The notes beneath the pieces are model-generated. The model was not told the DNA's origin, ran no database searches, and saw only the letters and a list, made by a program, of their open reading frames with translations. A stretch of DNA of 64,000 nucleotides, from contig NC_009366.1 of assembly GCF_000092065.1 (NCBI RefSeq), forward strand, positions 1-64,000. The letters are read 5' to 3'. Shown piece by piece: positions 29,621 to 39,524 of the stretch. The first letter of the stretch is position 1. Every line of letters starts with the position of its first letter. The position numbers were made by a program, and so were the translations under genes. The DNA comes from Ostreococcus lucimarinus CCE9901. Its lineage: Eukaryota > Chlorophyta > Mamiellophyceae > Mamiellales > Bathycoccaceae.

Positions 29621-32222
29621 ATGAGCGTCGTCGGGATCGACTTCGGGAACGCGAATAACGTCGTCGCGCTGGCGCGAAGGAAAGGGATCGACGTCGTGCT
29701 GAACGACGAGTCCAAGCGAGAGACGCCGAGCATGATTAATTTCGGGGACAAGCAGGCGCGTGGAGAAAAAAAACGCTCGGCGAGGCGAGCGACGACGCGC
29801 GAACGAAGAGACAGATGAAGATGAAGCTTCTTCTTTTTCATTCCTCGAGCGAACCGAGAGACGAGAGCGATGGGGCGACGGCGAACGGGAGGGGCGACGC
29901 GGTGATGAAGACTGACGATTGGTGGATGATTTTCGCGACGCGCAGCGATTCGTCGGGTGCGCGGCGGCGGATAAGATTAACATGCAACCGAAGAACACGC
30001 TGACGCAGCTCAAGCGCTTGATTGGGAAAAAGTACGACGACGTCGAGGCGCAGAGCGATTTGCAAAACTTGCCGTTCGCCGCCAAGCGCGGAGCGAACGG
30101 GGAGTTGATGTTTACCATGCAGTACATGGGGGAGACGCGAGATTTCGTGCCGGAACAGTGCGTAGCGGCGATTTTGGCTGATTTGAAGAGAATCGCGGAG
30201 AACGACAACGGCACCAAGGTGACGGATTGCGTCATCTCGGTGCCAGTCTTCGCCACGGACGCGGAGCGCCGCGCGATGCTGGATGCGGCGTCGATTTGTG
30301 GCTTGAACGTGTTGCGATTGATGCACGAAACTACGGCGACGGCGTTGGCGTACGGGATCTTCAAAACCTCAGAGTTCACCGACGAGCCGGTGAACACGGC
30401 GTTCATCGACGTCGGTCACTCTGCGATGCAAGTGTGCATCGCGCAGTTCACGAAGAAGGGGTTGAAGATTCTGTCTACCGGTTTCGACCGAAACTTGGGT
30501 GGACGCAACTTTGATGAAGTCATGTTCGATCACTTTTGCGAAGAGTTCAAGGCGTCGAAGAAGATTGACATTCGTTCCAACGCTCGCGCGTCGCTTCGTC
30601 TGAAGACGGCGATCGAGAAGATGAAGAAGATTCTTTCCTCGAACCCGGAGGCGCCGCTCAGCATCGAGTGTCTCATGGATGATGTCGACGTTCAATCGAT
30701 GATGACTCGTGAGAAGATGGAAGAGCTCGCGGCGGACACGATCTCCAAGCTCATGGGCCCGGTGGAGACGGCGGTGAAGGAAGCCGGACTCACCGTGGAC
30801 GACATCTCTGCCGTCGAACTCGTTGGCAACGCTTCGCGCATGCCCGCCATTTCGAGTCGACTTCAAGAGTACTTCGGCAAGGTGCCGGGGCGCACGGTGA
30901 ACGCGTCAGAGTGCGTGGCGCGCGGTTGCGCGCTTCAAGGCGCCATGCTTTCGCCACTCTTCCGCGTGCGCGAGTTTGAAGTTCAAGACTCGTTCCCGTT
31001 CCCGATCTCCGTTGCGTGGGCCAGCGATGACGGCACGAACAAGACGATGGAACTTTTCGAGCGCAATAACTTAGTTCCCAGCACCAAGCTCATGACATTC
31101 TTCAAGAACGACAAATTCTCCATTCAAGCGAGTTACGCCGGAAGTGAGCTTTTGTCCGAGTCCACAGAACCCGTCGTCGGCACGTACGAAATCGGCCCGT
31201 TCGCAAAAGCCGCGGATGGTGAGAAACAAAAACTCAAGGTGAAAGTACGTTTGAACCTGAACAGTTTGGTCACTGTCGAATCCGCGCAAGTCGTGGAGGA
31301 AATCGAAGAAGAGGAAGCGCCGGCGCCGGAGGAAGAGATGAAGGACGAAGCCGCGCCGCCAGCCGACGGCGCGGAGGGCATGGAAACCGACGCCGCGAGC
31401 CAGGAACCCAAGGCGGAGGAGCCAAAGGCGGAGGAAAAGCCCCCGGCCAAGAAGAAGGTTAAAAAGACGGACGTACCGGTGACGAGCCACGTCGGCGGTT
31501 TGCCGCCAAAAATCGTCGAGCGCTTCACCAACGAAGAGTACGACATGGCACTGCAGGACAAGGTGATAGAAGAGACGAAGGAGCGCAAGAACGCCGTCGA
31601 GGAGTATGTGTATAGCATGCGCTCTAAGATTGCCGAACAACTCGCCGAGTACGTCGATGACGCCACTCGCGAGAGCTTCAACGCGCTGTTGAACGCCACG
31701 GAGGATTGGTTGTACGAGGATGGCGAGGACGAGACCAAGGGTGTGTACGTGAACAAGCTCGAAGAACTCAGAGCGATCGGAGAGCCCATCGTCGGCCGCG
31801 AGAGAGAAGAAAGCGAACGCCCCGGCGCGATCGCCGCGCTCACGGCGTTGGCCGAAAACTTCTTGTCCCTGGCTGGAGATGAGGCGCACGCCCACATCGA
31901 CGCCGCAGACTTGGAAAAAGTTGCGCAAGAGTGCAACGACGCCCTGGCGTGGTTGAACGAAAAGGCTACTCTGCAAGCCGCCACGCCGAAGACGCAACCG
32001 GCTGTTTTGTTGATTTCGGACATAGACAAGAAGCGTGCCACGTTAGAGCGCGTCGCGACGCCCATTTTGAGCCGCCCCAAGCCGGCGCCAAAGGTTGAGA
32101 CGCCGCCGCCCGCGGCTGAAGACGCCGAACCGATGGACGACGGCACCGCCGAAGAAGGCGCCGAAGAAGGCGAAGAGGCAAACGATGAGGCCATGGATGA
32201 CGCTGCGGACTCTCTCGACTGA
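29621..32222 (+). CDS. Hsp110/Hsp70-superfamily chaperone (spliced)
   Basis: An 803-residue protein from two exons (29621-29755 and 29946-32222). Hsp110 proteins are nucleotide-exchange factors and holdases for cytosolic Hsp70. The ATPase domain begins MSVVGIDFGNANNVVALAR and continues through the junction INFGDKQ|RFVGCAAADK, which aligns with the Hsp110 pattern (INFG..N/R..G.AA). Further family marks are CVISVPVFATDAERRAMLDAA, HETTATALAYGI and VELVGNASRMPAISSRL. The Hsp110-type acidic insertion rich in Glu/Ala/Pro and Lys (residues about 490-560) and the long C-terminal helical tail are present. The internal donor is GC (see intron). TGA at 32220-32222. Confidence 0.93.
29756..29945 (+). other. 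Intron of the Hsp110 gene, GC-AG type (190 nt)
   Basis: The only frame-consistent join removes 29756-29945, with donor CAG|GCGCGT and acceptor GCGCAG, branch-like ACTGAC at 29911-29916 (A at 29915, 30 nt before the end), phase 0. A GT four bases further (29760) would be in phase 1 and leads to a stop or frameshift with every acceptor I tried, so a GC donor is the best explanation. Confidence 0.75.
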
Positions 32223-32367
32223 GCTCCTTTTGCGAATTGATTTCAATACCATTTCATTACCTTTACACTACCCGTACCGACCCGACGACGGCTAACACGA
32301 CGGCTAACAACGGCTGTGTGCACAACGGCTGCGGGCGCATGTGGAGCCGCACACACGCGCACCCACC

Positions 32368-33969
32368 ATGCACACAACATTGATCGCCATCGCCATCGTG
32401 CACGCACTCGTCAAGCACGTTTCAGCGCAGACGTGCGCGCTCGCTAGCGAAATCGCGCGAGAAGATGTCAAGAACGCGCTGGCGTCGGCGTTTTACGTCG
32501 ACGAAGGCTCCACGTGGATGTTCGATTTCGACCAACTTCCTGCCGATTGTACTGATTGCGGAAACGCAAATCCAGCTTCCACGTACGGGTGTCCACGATT
32601 CAGCGTCTCGCGCGTGAGACGCCGTAGCCGCCGCACACGTGGCGACGATGAAGATGCGCCGCGGCGCGTCGTGAGAGCGTCGGCGACCGAACCGGAATAT
32701 CACACGTTGCCGGTTTTGGACAGCCCGAACATCGAGTTTGCGGAGGGATCATCTCCGGGTGCGCAACGGGATGGAGTTCTGCCACAGACGTGTGAATGGA
32801 CTCTTGAACCGACGGAAGTCGTACTTATTTATGGTTGCACTCCGTCCGCGCTGGCTTACTTCGGAATCACCCCGTATTGGTATCGGTTAGGGGGAGCCAC
32901 GTCAAGTCTCGTGTTTGCGAGTTTGAGTGACACGTTCAGCATGGGTGAAAACGGCGACTTCGGCGCGTTTACGCGTTTGAGCACAGAGGCAGCCACCGTG
33001 TCTCCCGGGACGTTCATTCGTGCGCCAACTGCGCCCTGGAACTCCTCGTTTTCGTTTATAATGTCGCGAAACAGAGCCGCGCTTTCCCTCGCCGCGGCGG
33101 TACTGCGTGACCGCGGTTTAGTGGTGAACGAAGTGGGCGTACCGCCACCGCCATCTTCCGATTCGACGTATACGGTGCTTTATCGCGGCGCCTTACCGGC
33201 GTCATCTGAGGCTTGGAAAAACTGGGTAAGGGCTCCACCCATCACGACGCTTCGACTAAAACCGAAGTCCGCCGCCGCGCCGGAAGCGATTTTCGAAGCC
33301 GCCGCGCCGTTGATCGCAAGGCGCACGGTCGATGAGCTCAGTCTCACGCAAGCGTACGACGCTCTCGTGAGCGCGGTCCGCGAACGCGTGGCGAGCGTTC
33401 CCGGACGAGACGCCGCGGTTGCGGCCACCGTGAGACCTCAAATCGTGATTGATTCTTCGATGACATGCGTCAACTTTCGCATCAATTGCGGCGGAGACAA
33501 CCGTGACACGAACTACATTCGAGCGCCAGCGTTTACGCTCGCATCGAACGACGACTTGGTGTACGCCATCGGCGTGCGTCACGTCTGGACGCGAAACGCC
33601 TATTATCACAGCGTCGCGTTGTACAATCGCGCCCGGCGTCTCGCCGTCGTATCCATCGAAGACGCCGTCTTCAAAAACTCCGCCGCGCCGTGGTCGACAT
33701 CCGACGCGTTTTACGTCGTCGCGTTCGCGCGCGATTGCTCTCGACACGACGTCCCCATCGGCGTCCCGTGCGTCGACGTGCCGCAAAACGGATTTCCGAG
33801 CGCCTCCCGCGACGAATCCATCGAGCTCTGGGAGCGTCCGTACTCCACCTATTCCACCACCATCGGTCCGTGGTGGCAATCTATGATTTTACCGACGCTA
33901 GTGCGTTCGATCCCGGCGCCGCCGCCGTCGTCGTCGAACCCGTTCTCCGCGCTCTTCGCGTCGTTTTAA
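32368..33969 (+). CDS. Secreted protein of unknown function
   Basis: A 533-residue protein starting with a good signal peptide (MHTTLIAIAIVHALVKHVSAQ, predicted cleavage after SA). The mature part has paired cysteines (CTDCGNANPASTYGC; CVNFRINCGG; CSRHDVPIGVPC) and no transmembrane helix. An Arg-rich patch around residue 85-100 (RRRSRRTRGDDED) could be a processing site. Pro-rich ending. I do not recognise a domain; extracellular or vacuolar localisation is inferred from the leader. The stop is only 20 nt from the stop of the convergent small gene. Confidence 0.75.
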   Translation: MHTTLIAIAIVHALVKHVSAQTCALASEIAREDVKNALASAFYVDEGSTWMFDFDQLPADCTDCGNANPASTYGCPRFSVSRVRRRSRRTRGDDEDAPRRVVRASATEPEYHTLPVLDSPNIEFAEGSSPGAQRDGVLPQTCEWTLEPTEVVLIYGCTPSALAYFGITPYWYRLGGATSSLVFASLSDTFSMGENGDFGAFTRLSTEAATVSPGTFIRAPTAPWNSSFSFIMSRNRAALSLAAAVLRDRGLVVNEVGVPPPPSSDSTYTVLYRGALPASSEAWKNWVRAPPITTLRLKPKSAAAPEAIFEAAAPLIARRTVDELSLTQAYDALVSAVRERVASVPGRDAAVAATVRPQIVIDSSMTCVNFRINCGGDNRDTNYIRAPAFTLASNDDLVYAIGVRHVWTRNAYYHSVALYNRARRLAVVSIEDAVFKNSAAPWSTSDAFYVVAFARDCSRHDVPIGVPCVDVPQNGFPSASRDESIELWERPYSTYSTTIGPWWQSMILPTLVRSIPAPPPSSSNPFSALFASF

Positions 33970-33989
33970 CAAAACTTTCACTCCGCGCG

Positions 33990-34277
33990 TCAACTCATGA
34001 ACGCCCGCACCGCTCGCCCGCGATGGTCGTACTCGTCGAAATCGCTGACGTTCGCGTCGTACGGTTTCGCGCCGTCGTCTCGTTCGACGCGCATGGGTTT
34101 AAACGCCTCCGTCGCGCGCAACGCCGCGTAGCAGTGCAGGACCAGAGCGATGATGACGAGCGCGGCGATCGACGCTTTCGACGCCGACGCGTCGTCGCTG
34201 GCGATGACGGCCGTGCGACACGCGGCGGCGAGCGCGATGGAACCGCCCGCGGCGGCGGCGACGGCATCGCGACGCAT
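33990..34277 (-). CDS. Small two-helix membrane protein
   Basis: A 95-residue protein with two hydrophobic segments (residues about 5-25 and 36-55, ASIAALVIIALVLHCYAAL) followed by a charged cytosolic-type tail (KPMRVERDDGAKPYDANVSDFDEYDHRG). Starts with ATG at 34277 and fits exactly between the convergent gene and MATE. Short length lowers certainty, but the hydrophobic pattern and clean spacing argue for a real gene. No family name. Confidence 0.6.
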   Translation of the reverse strand: MRRDAVAAAAGGSIALAAACRTAVIASDDASASKASIAALVIIALVLHCYAALRATEAFKPMRVERDDGAKPYDANVSDFDEYDHRGRAVRAFMS

Positions 34278-34347
34278 GGCGCGTTGTGCAGCGTGAACAA
34301 CTCGAAAATCAGCAATACAGGAGACTAGTGACTACAGCTAGAGGCGC

Positions 34348-35904
34348 TCACACCGCGGCGCCGTATTGACGGGTTAAATCATTCGCCCTCGCGGATTCTA
34401 ACAGCGCGAAGCTCGAAGACCGCGGAACGTAGCCCGCTTCGGCGGCGTGAGACGTCGAAAGCGCGTGACGATCGCGCGCAGAGACGACTTCGGCGTCCCA
34501 ATCGAGACGGCGCGCGATGACGAAGCCGAGCGCGCCGGTGTGGACCACCGTGGCGACTAAACCGCCGAGAACGAGACCGAGGGCGCCCATGTGCGCACCG
34601 AAGGCTAATGCGAGCGATAGTGGAATACCTATGATCCAGTACGCGACGACGACGATTTTTGCGGCGAGCGATTGCTTACCGCACGCTCGCATCACGCCCG
34701 CTTGCACGGCGCCTGCGCAATCAAACAGCGCGTACGCCGCAAGCGCAATCATGAGCTCGGACACGAGCTCGCGCACCTCTTCACGCGAGGTGAACAAGTT
34801 TGCCCAATCTTTCCTCGCGACGATGATGCCCACGCTCGCGATGACGCCAACGCAGGCGATGAGTTGGAACGAGACGGCGACGGCGCGCCGCGCCCTCTTA
34901 GCGTTGCCGGCGCCGAGCTCGTGCGTTACGCGCGTCAACGACGCCACGCCGAGCCCGATCGACGCGTCGAACACGAACGCATTCGTACTGCCGTAAATAG
35001 ACAGCGCTGAGAGCGCAATCTCGGGATTCGGCAAGTATCCCGCCATTACTACCGTCATCTCGCTGGCCCACCACTCCATCTTCATAGCAACGCCCGGCAA
35101 CGCGAGCGCGAAGTATTCCCGCAATCCCTCCGTCGAGATCGCGCGTCGCAGTTGCCATCCTGGCCAGCACATATCGCGCTTGAGCGCCAACGCCTCGTCG
35201 CGTTCGCGAAACATTCTTCGCCAGACCGTCGCGTACGCCACCTGCGTAGCCAAACAAACCGCCGACGACGCGCTCCACGCCAACGCCGCGCCGATGACCC
35301 CGATCTCCCATCGCCACACGAAGTAATAGCACAAAATCGGATGCGCGATCGCCGCGAGCACGCCGCCCAACGCCTGCGGCCGCGTGATTCCCTGCGAATG
35401 CAAGTACGTCATCGTGCACTGCGTCCACGCGTAGCACAACACCCCCGGCGTCGCCGCTCGCAAAAATCGTCCCGCCTCGCGACTCACGCCCGCGTCTTGC
35501 CCCGTCGCCGCTAAAAATTCCTCACCCCTCGTCGCGAACACCGCGCACGTCAACGCCGCGTACGTCGTCGTCACCAAGAGCGCGCGTTGCGTCGTCTCTC
35601 CCACGCGCTCGTACGCCCCTAATCCGTACGCCGTACCGGCCAGCGTGTTCACCGCGCTCGCCAGTCCCACCAGCACCGATTTACACGCGATGTTTATCGT
35701 CGTCATCGCGAGCGCGGCGCCCGCGAGCTCGACCGTCGCGCGCGCTCGTCCGACGAAGACGAGCGTCACTAAATCTCTCAGCGTGTTCATCGTCATCGAC
35801 ACGCTCACCGGGATCGCGAGCGCGATCTGCGCCGCGCGCTCGACGCTCGCGCCGTCGTCGTCGTCGTCGTCGCCCGCCGCGCCGTCGCGATCGTCCGCGC
35901 CCAT
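34348..35904 (-). CDS. MATE-family multidrug/organic-solute antiporter
   Basis: A 518-residue membrane protein with about twelve helices in two related halves, the MATE architecture (cation-coupled efflux of organic compounds). Family signatures: a central GxxG-rich helix pair (LAGTAYGLGAYERVGETTQRALL), the LGAGNAKRARRAVAVSF motif in the second half, and VMRACGKQSLAAKIVVVAYWIIGIPLSLALAF. The N-terminus is acidic. Its start is 109 nt from the divergent peroxiredoxin start. Substrate and membrane are unknown. Confidence 0.93.
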   Translation of the reverse strand: MGADDRDGAAGDDDDDDGASVERAAQIALAIPVSVSMTMNTLRDLVTLVFVGRARATVELAGAALAMTTINIACKSVLVGLASAVNTLAGTAYGLGAYERVGETTQRALLVTTTYAALTCAVFATRGEEFLAATGQDAGVSREAGRFLRAATPGVLCYAWTQCTMTYLHSQGITRPQALGGVLAAIAHPILCYYFVWRWEIGVIGAALAWSASSAVCLATQVAYATVWRRMFRERDEALALKRDMCWPGWQLRRAISTEGLREYFALALPGVAMKMEWWASEMTVVMAGYLPNPEIALSALSIYGSTNAFVFDASIGLGVASLTRVTHELGAGNAKRARRAVAVSFQLIACVGVIASVGIIVARKDWANLFTSREEVRELVSELMIALAAYALFDCAGAVQAGVMRACGKQSLAAKIVVVAYWIIGIPLSLALAFGAHMGALGLVLGGLVATVVHTGALGFVIARRLDWDAEVVSARDRHALSTSHAAEAGYVPRSSSFALLESARANDLTRQYGAAV

Positions 35905-36013
35905 GACGCGCGCGACGCGTCGGTGAGTGCGGCGGCGTCGAGCGTCGACGTCGAATCGTCACTCGGCGCCGCTCGACGCGCGTCGCGACCGCGCGTCGTC
36001 TCGATCGCGCGAC

Positions 36014-36643
36014 ATGCGCGCGTCCACGTCCGCCGCGCCGCCGCGCGCGTCGTGGGCGCGTCGCGGCGCGTCGGCGCGCGCGCGAGCGCCGCGAACGCGC
36101 TCCGCCGCCGGTCGCGACGTCACGCGTCGCGGGCTTCACCGCCAGCCCGTCGCGCTCGGAGAGACGCTGCCGATGGACGTCCAGGTGTCGTACTTCGACG
36201 ACGACGGGAACCTGGTGCGGTGCGAGTTCGGGGATTTGCTGCGAGGGAAGACGGCGGTGGTGTTCGCGGTGCCCGGCGCGTTTACGCCGACGTGCTCGAC
36301 GAAACATTTGCCGGGATACGTCGAACGCGCGGACGCGATGCGCGAGCGCGGCGTGGATGAGGTGATTTGCGTGTCCGTGAACGATGCCTTCGTGATGAAC
36401 GCGTGGGGGAACAGCGCGGGAGCGAAGATGGCGAAAATTAAGATGGTCGCGGACGGGTCGGCGGCGTGGAGCAAGGCGTGCGGAGTGGATTTGGATCTTC
36501 ACGAGCAAGGGATGGGAACGCGCAGTCGCCGCTACGCGCTCATCGCGCGCGATGGGGTGATCGAGTACTTGGCCATGGAGTCGGGGCAAAAGTACGAGAC
36601 GAGTGGTGCGGCGGATATTTTGGAAAGGTTGCCGCTTCCGTGA
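36014..36643 (+). CDS. Type II peroxiredoxin, chloroplast-type
   Basis: A 209-residue protein. ATG at 36014 gives a transit-peptide-like leader (MRASTSAAPPRASWARRG); the frame is open to 35927. The Prx5/PrxII fold includes the peroxidatic-Cys motif PGAFTPTCSTKHLPGY and VNDAFVMNAWG; a second cysteine in AWSKACGVDLDL corresponds to the resolving Cys position of plant PrxII. Reduces H2O2 and alkyl hydroperoxides using glutaredoxin or thioredoxin. Ends normally. Neighbours are MATE (divergent) and amidophosphoribosyltransferase (convergent). Confidence 0.95.
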   Translation: MRASTSAAPPRASWARRGASARARAPRTRSAAGRDVTRRGLHRQPVALGETLPMDVQVSYFDDDGNLVRCEFGDLLRGKTAVVFAVPGAFTPTCSTKHLPGYVERADAMRERGVDEVICVSVNDAFVMNAWGNSAGAKMAKIKMVADGSAAWSKACGVDLDLHEQGMGTRSRRYALIARDGVIEYLAMESGQKYETSGAADILERLPLP

Positions 36644-36736
36644 ACGAGCGCGACGGCGATTTACTCTTCGTTTTACTCTTCGCATAGATACCCTAGCGCG
36701 CGACGGATGAGCGATGAATCATTTAATCAAAGATAC

Positions 36737-36798
36737 TTACGTCTTCTTCTACGAGTGGTTTCGAAGAGATAATTACGTCTTCTTTTACAAGTGGATTT
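36737..36798. repeat. Imperfect 25-nt direct repeat between convergent genes
   Basis: 36737-36761 and 36773-36798 both read TTACGTCTTCTT(C/T)TAC(G/A)AGTGG(A)TTT, 36 nt apart. The location is between the peroxiredoxin stop (36643) and the amidophosphoribosyltransferase stop (36833), so it lies in one or both 3' UTRs. The surrounding 36644-36832 is AT-richer and contains nothing else. Confidence 0.8.
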
Positions 36799-36832
36799 GA
36801 ACAATACTCATGTGGACGATGTATCAAGACGT

Positions 36833-38524
36833 TCATCGCGCCGGGGCATTTTGAGTGACGCCCTTTTTGCCCTTTCCTCTACCCGCGGCCTCGAGCGCTT
36901 CGAGGTAAGGCTCGTCGATATCGCCCGTGACGTAATCGCCATCGAAGCACGACGCATCGAAACGCGGGATTTGCGCGTTCATGCCGAGACCCGCTTGCAA
37001 GAGGTCTTCGACGGTTTGGTAAATCAAACCATCCGCGCCGAGGGTGGCGCAAATTTCATCCTCAGTCTTGTCGTCGGCGACGAATTCCTTGCGCGACGGC
37101 ATGTCGACGCCGTACACGTTGGGAAAGCGAACTGGCGGCGCTGCGGAGGCGAGGTAGACCTTGACCGCACCCGCGGCGCGGCACATTTGCACGATTTGGT
37201 TCATCGTCGTCCCGCGAACGATGGAGTCGTCGATGAGCAAGACGCGCTTACCGTTGAACACCGATCGCATGGCGTTGAGCTTACGCCGCACGGACAATTC
37301 GCGGATGCGCTGGTCGGGCATGATGAACGTACGACCGACGTATCGGTTCTTGACCAAACCTTCGCGGTAAGGCAAGTCGAGCGCCGACGCGACTTCGATG
37401 GCGCTCGGACGAGAGCCATCCGGCACGGGCACGATGGTATCAATCTCCCATCCGCGCTCGCTGATGCGCTTAGCCAAACGGCGGCCGAGTTCAAGTTGGA
37501 ACTCGTACACGGAGATGCCGTTGATTTGAGAATCCGGGCGCGCCAAGTAAATGTACTCGAAGATGCACGGCGAGATGGAACCCTTCATGCACTGACGAGA
37601 AATCATCTTGCCCTCGGCCGTGATCAGGATCGCCTCCCCGGGATTGACATCACGCACGGTGGTGAATCCGAGCGGTCCGAACGCGGCGTCTTCACTCGCG
37701 ACGCACCACTCGTCTTCGCCGTCGGCGTTTTGACGTTGCCCCAACACGAGCGGGCGAATGCCGTTCGGGTCGCGAAACGCGAACATGCCTTGGCCGTTGA
37801 TGAGCGAGATGATCGAGTACGCCCCTTTCACCTTACCCATCGTCACCGTCACCGCGTCAAACAACTGCTTGTCGCTATCCTTATCGGGGTGCGCCGCGAT
37901 TTCCTTGCTCAAATCTTCCGCGAAGACGTTCAACAAAACCTCCGAATCGCTCCCGGTGCGCAAGTGCCTGTTGTTCAGCTCCTTCGCCCGCAGCTCATCC
38001 GTGTTCGTGAGATTCCCGTTATGAATCAAATAAATCCCCAGCGGTTGGTTCACGAAGAACGGTTGCGCCTCGGTCGCGCTCAGCCCCCCGGCCGTGGGAT
38101 ATCGCACGTGTCCCATGCCGATGTGTCCGTCCAAATACTTCATCGCGCTCTTATCGAACACGTCCTTCACCAGCCCGTTATCCTTCTTCTCCTTGAACCT
38201 CATCCCGTCGTACGTCACCATTCCCGCGCTGTCCTGACCTCGATGTTGCAGCATGAGCAATCCTTCGTAAATCTCCGCCGCCACGCCCTTGCCCTCGTCC
38301 CTCGTGACGACGCCGATGATCCCGCACGCGCGCGCCGCGCCGTCCCCGCGTCTCGCGCCTCGTCCTCGCGTCCCCGCGTTCGCGCGCGCGCGCGCGCCCA
38401 GCGCGTCGCCCGCGCCGCCGCGCCGCATCGCGCACGCGCGGCTCGACAGCGCCGTCGTCGCGCGTCGCGCATCCCGCGTCGCGCGCGTCGTCGTCGCCGT
38501 CGTCGTCGCCGTCGCCGCCGTCAT
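36833..38524 (-). CDS. Amidophosphoribosyltransferase, chloroplast
   Basis: A 563-residue enzyme for the first committed step of purine synthesis (PRPP + glutamine to phosphoribosylamine). An N-terminal transit-like region of about 60 residues precedes ACGIIGVV, where the Cys would be the N-terminal nucleophile of the glutaminase domain after processing. Other marks: LLMLQHRGQDSAGM, GHVRYPTAGGLS, NGNLTN, and in the phosphoribosyltransferase part VLLIDDSIVRGTTMNQIV (PRPP motif) plus the four Cys of the plant/Bacillus-type iron-sulfur enzyme region (C at CMKGSISPC and CRAAGA). Divergent from the mS38 gene. Confidence 0.95.
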   Translation of the reverse strand: MTAATATTTATTTRATRDARRATTALSSRACAMRRGGAGDALGARARANAGTRGRGARRGDGAARACGIIGVVTRDEGKGVAAEIYEGLLMLQHRGQDSAGMVTYDGMRFKEKKDNGLVKDVFDKSAMKYLDGHIGMGHVRYPTAGGLSATEAQPFFVNQPLGIYLIHNGNLTNTDELRAKELNNRHLRTGSDSEVLLNVFAEDLSKEIAAHPDKDSDKQLFDAVTVTMGKVKGAYSIISLINGQGMFAFRDPNGIRPLVLGQRQNADGEDEWCVASEDAAFGPLGFTTVRDVNPGEAILITAEGKMISRQCMKGSISPCIFEYIYLARPDSQINGISVYEFQLELGRRLAKRISERGWEIDTIVPVPDGSRPSAIEVASALDLPYREGLVKNRYVGRTFIMPDQRIRELSVRRKLNAMRSVFNGKRVLLIDDSIVRGTTMNQIVQMCRAAGAVKVYLASAAPPVRFPNVYGVDMPSRKEFVADDKTEDEICATLGADGLIYQTVEDLLQAGLGMNAQIPRFDASCFDGDYVTGDIDEPYLEALEAAGRGKGKKGVTQNAPAR

Positions 38525-38964
38525 TTTTTCAAACCCGGCGCGTCGCGCGTTCGATCGACGTCTCTTCGCGCGTTCGCGCCTCGCTCGCGGTCTCTCTCGG
38601 CGGCGAGTCGATCGTCACCGTCGTCGGGTCGCCGTCGCCGTCGGCGCGCGCGCGTCGCGGTGTGCGTCGACGCCGACGCCGCGCGCGCCGACGGGTCCAC
38701 ATCGCGGTCGGGCAAACGTATGCGCAAACAGTCCGACTGCGTGTATATTGATGCAGGTGCGCCATCGAGGAGGGGTGTTCATACTCGGCACCCGCGCGAG
38801 GGTCGCCGCGACGCCGCGACTCCGCGACGCCGCGACGCGGAAGCGCGCCGAAGAGCGCCGCGAGCGACGCGAACGGTCGACCGCGCGCGCGTCCGCGCGG
38901 ACCGGCGACGCCGCGAACGCGCGCGCGAGCGCGAACGCGCGCGAATCTCGATCGACGCCGCGCG
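38525..38964. promoter_or_regulatory. Divergent promoter region, amidophosphoribosyltransferase / mS38
   Basis: 440 nt. The left part is CG-rich; around 38730-38760 there is an AT-richer dip (GTGTATATTGATGC) that might mark the core promoter of one of the genes. Frames stay open through composition bias only. Confidence 0.4.
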
Positions 38965-39462
38965 ATGGGGCGATGGACGCGCGCGTGCGGCGCGCTCGCG
39001 CGACGCGCGCTCGCGATCGAGATTCGCGCGCCGGCGCGCGCGCCGGTGATGGCGATGCGCGCGCTCGAGCGACGGTTCGCGACGATGACGACGACGACGA
39101 CGACGACGACGACGGCGAGCGCGGCGAGCGCGGCGGCGGCGCGAGGACGCGGCGACGCGACGACGACGACGACGGCGGCGGCGGCGGCGGCGACGAGCGC
39201 GGACGCGACGACGGCGACGGTTTTCGGTGAGAGCGCGCGGATGGTCGACGCGCGATCGAACGAGAGCGATCACGGGAAACACGCGACGACGGGGATGACG
39301 GTGGGCGCGCTGCTCGGACGCCTGCGCGCGCTCGAGCGAGACGCCGAGCGCGATATCGGTGGGTTTTTCGACATGGCGAGCGTGAAACGGAAGCGGAAGA
39401 AGGCGATGAATAAGCACAAGCATCGCAAGCGCAGGCGTAGGGATAGGCACCAGAACAAGTAG
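38965..39462 (+). CDS. Mitochondrial small ribosomal subunit protein mS38
   Basis: A 165-residue protein whose last about 30 residues are the diagnostic mS38/AURKAIP1/Cox24 signature: SVKRKRKKAMNKHKHRKRR, ending RRDRHQNK. In yeast and mammals this short basic domain binds mitochondrial rRNA at the small-subunit decoding region. The N-terminal part is a mitochondrial presequence (ARRALAIEIRAPARAP) followed by long Thr and Ala runs from codon repeats (ACG and GCG), which are low complexity. An alternative start is possible at the inner ATGs. The gene directly precedes mS41 with 62 nt in between. Confidence 0.85.
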   Translation: MGRWTRACGALARRALAIEIRAPARAPVMAMRALERRFATMTTTTTTTTTASAASAAAARGRGDATTTTTAAAAAATSADATTATVFGESARMVDARSNESDHGKHATTGMTVGALLGRLRALERDAERDIGGFFDMASVKRKRKKAMNKHKHRKRRRRDRHQNK

Positions 39463-39524
39463 CATTCGTAATCGCAAACCTCACACGGCGACTCGACGCT
39501 CGACGCGCGCGTCTGCAGACAGCC

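Noticed and set aside
32430-32590. Possible intron in the secreted-protein gene (donor-like GTGCGC at 32433, ACTGAT at 32550, CAG after)
   Set aside because: The phases do not match (2 and 1), and the Cys-rich coding sequence is continuous through it.
36791-39049. 752-codon plus-strand frame
   Set aside because: Antisense to amidophosphoribosyltransferase; no family features, high Arg/Val/His bias.
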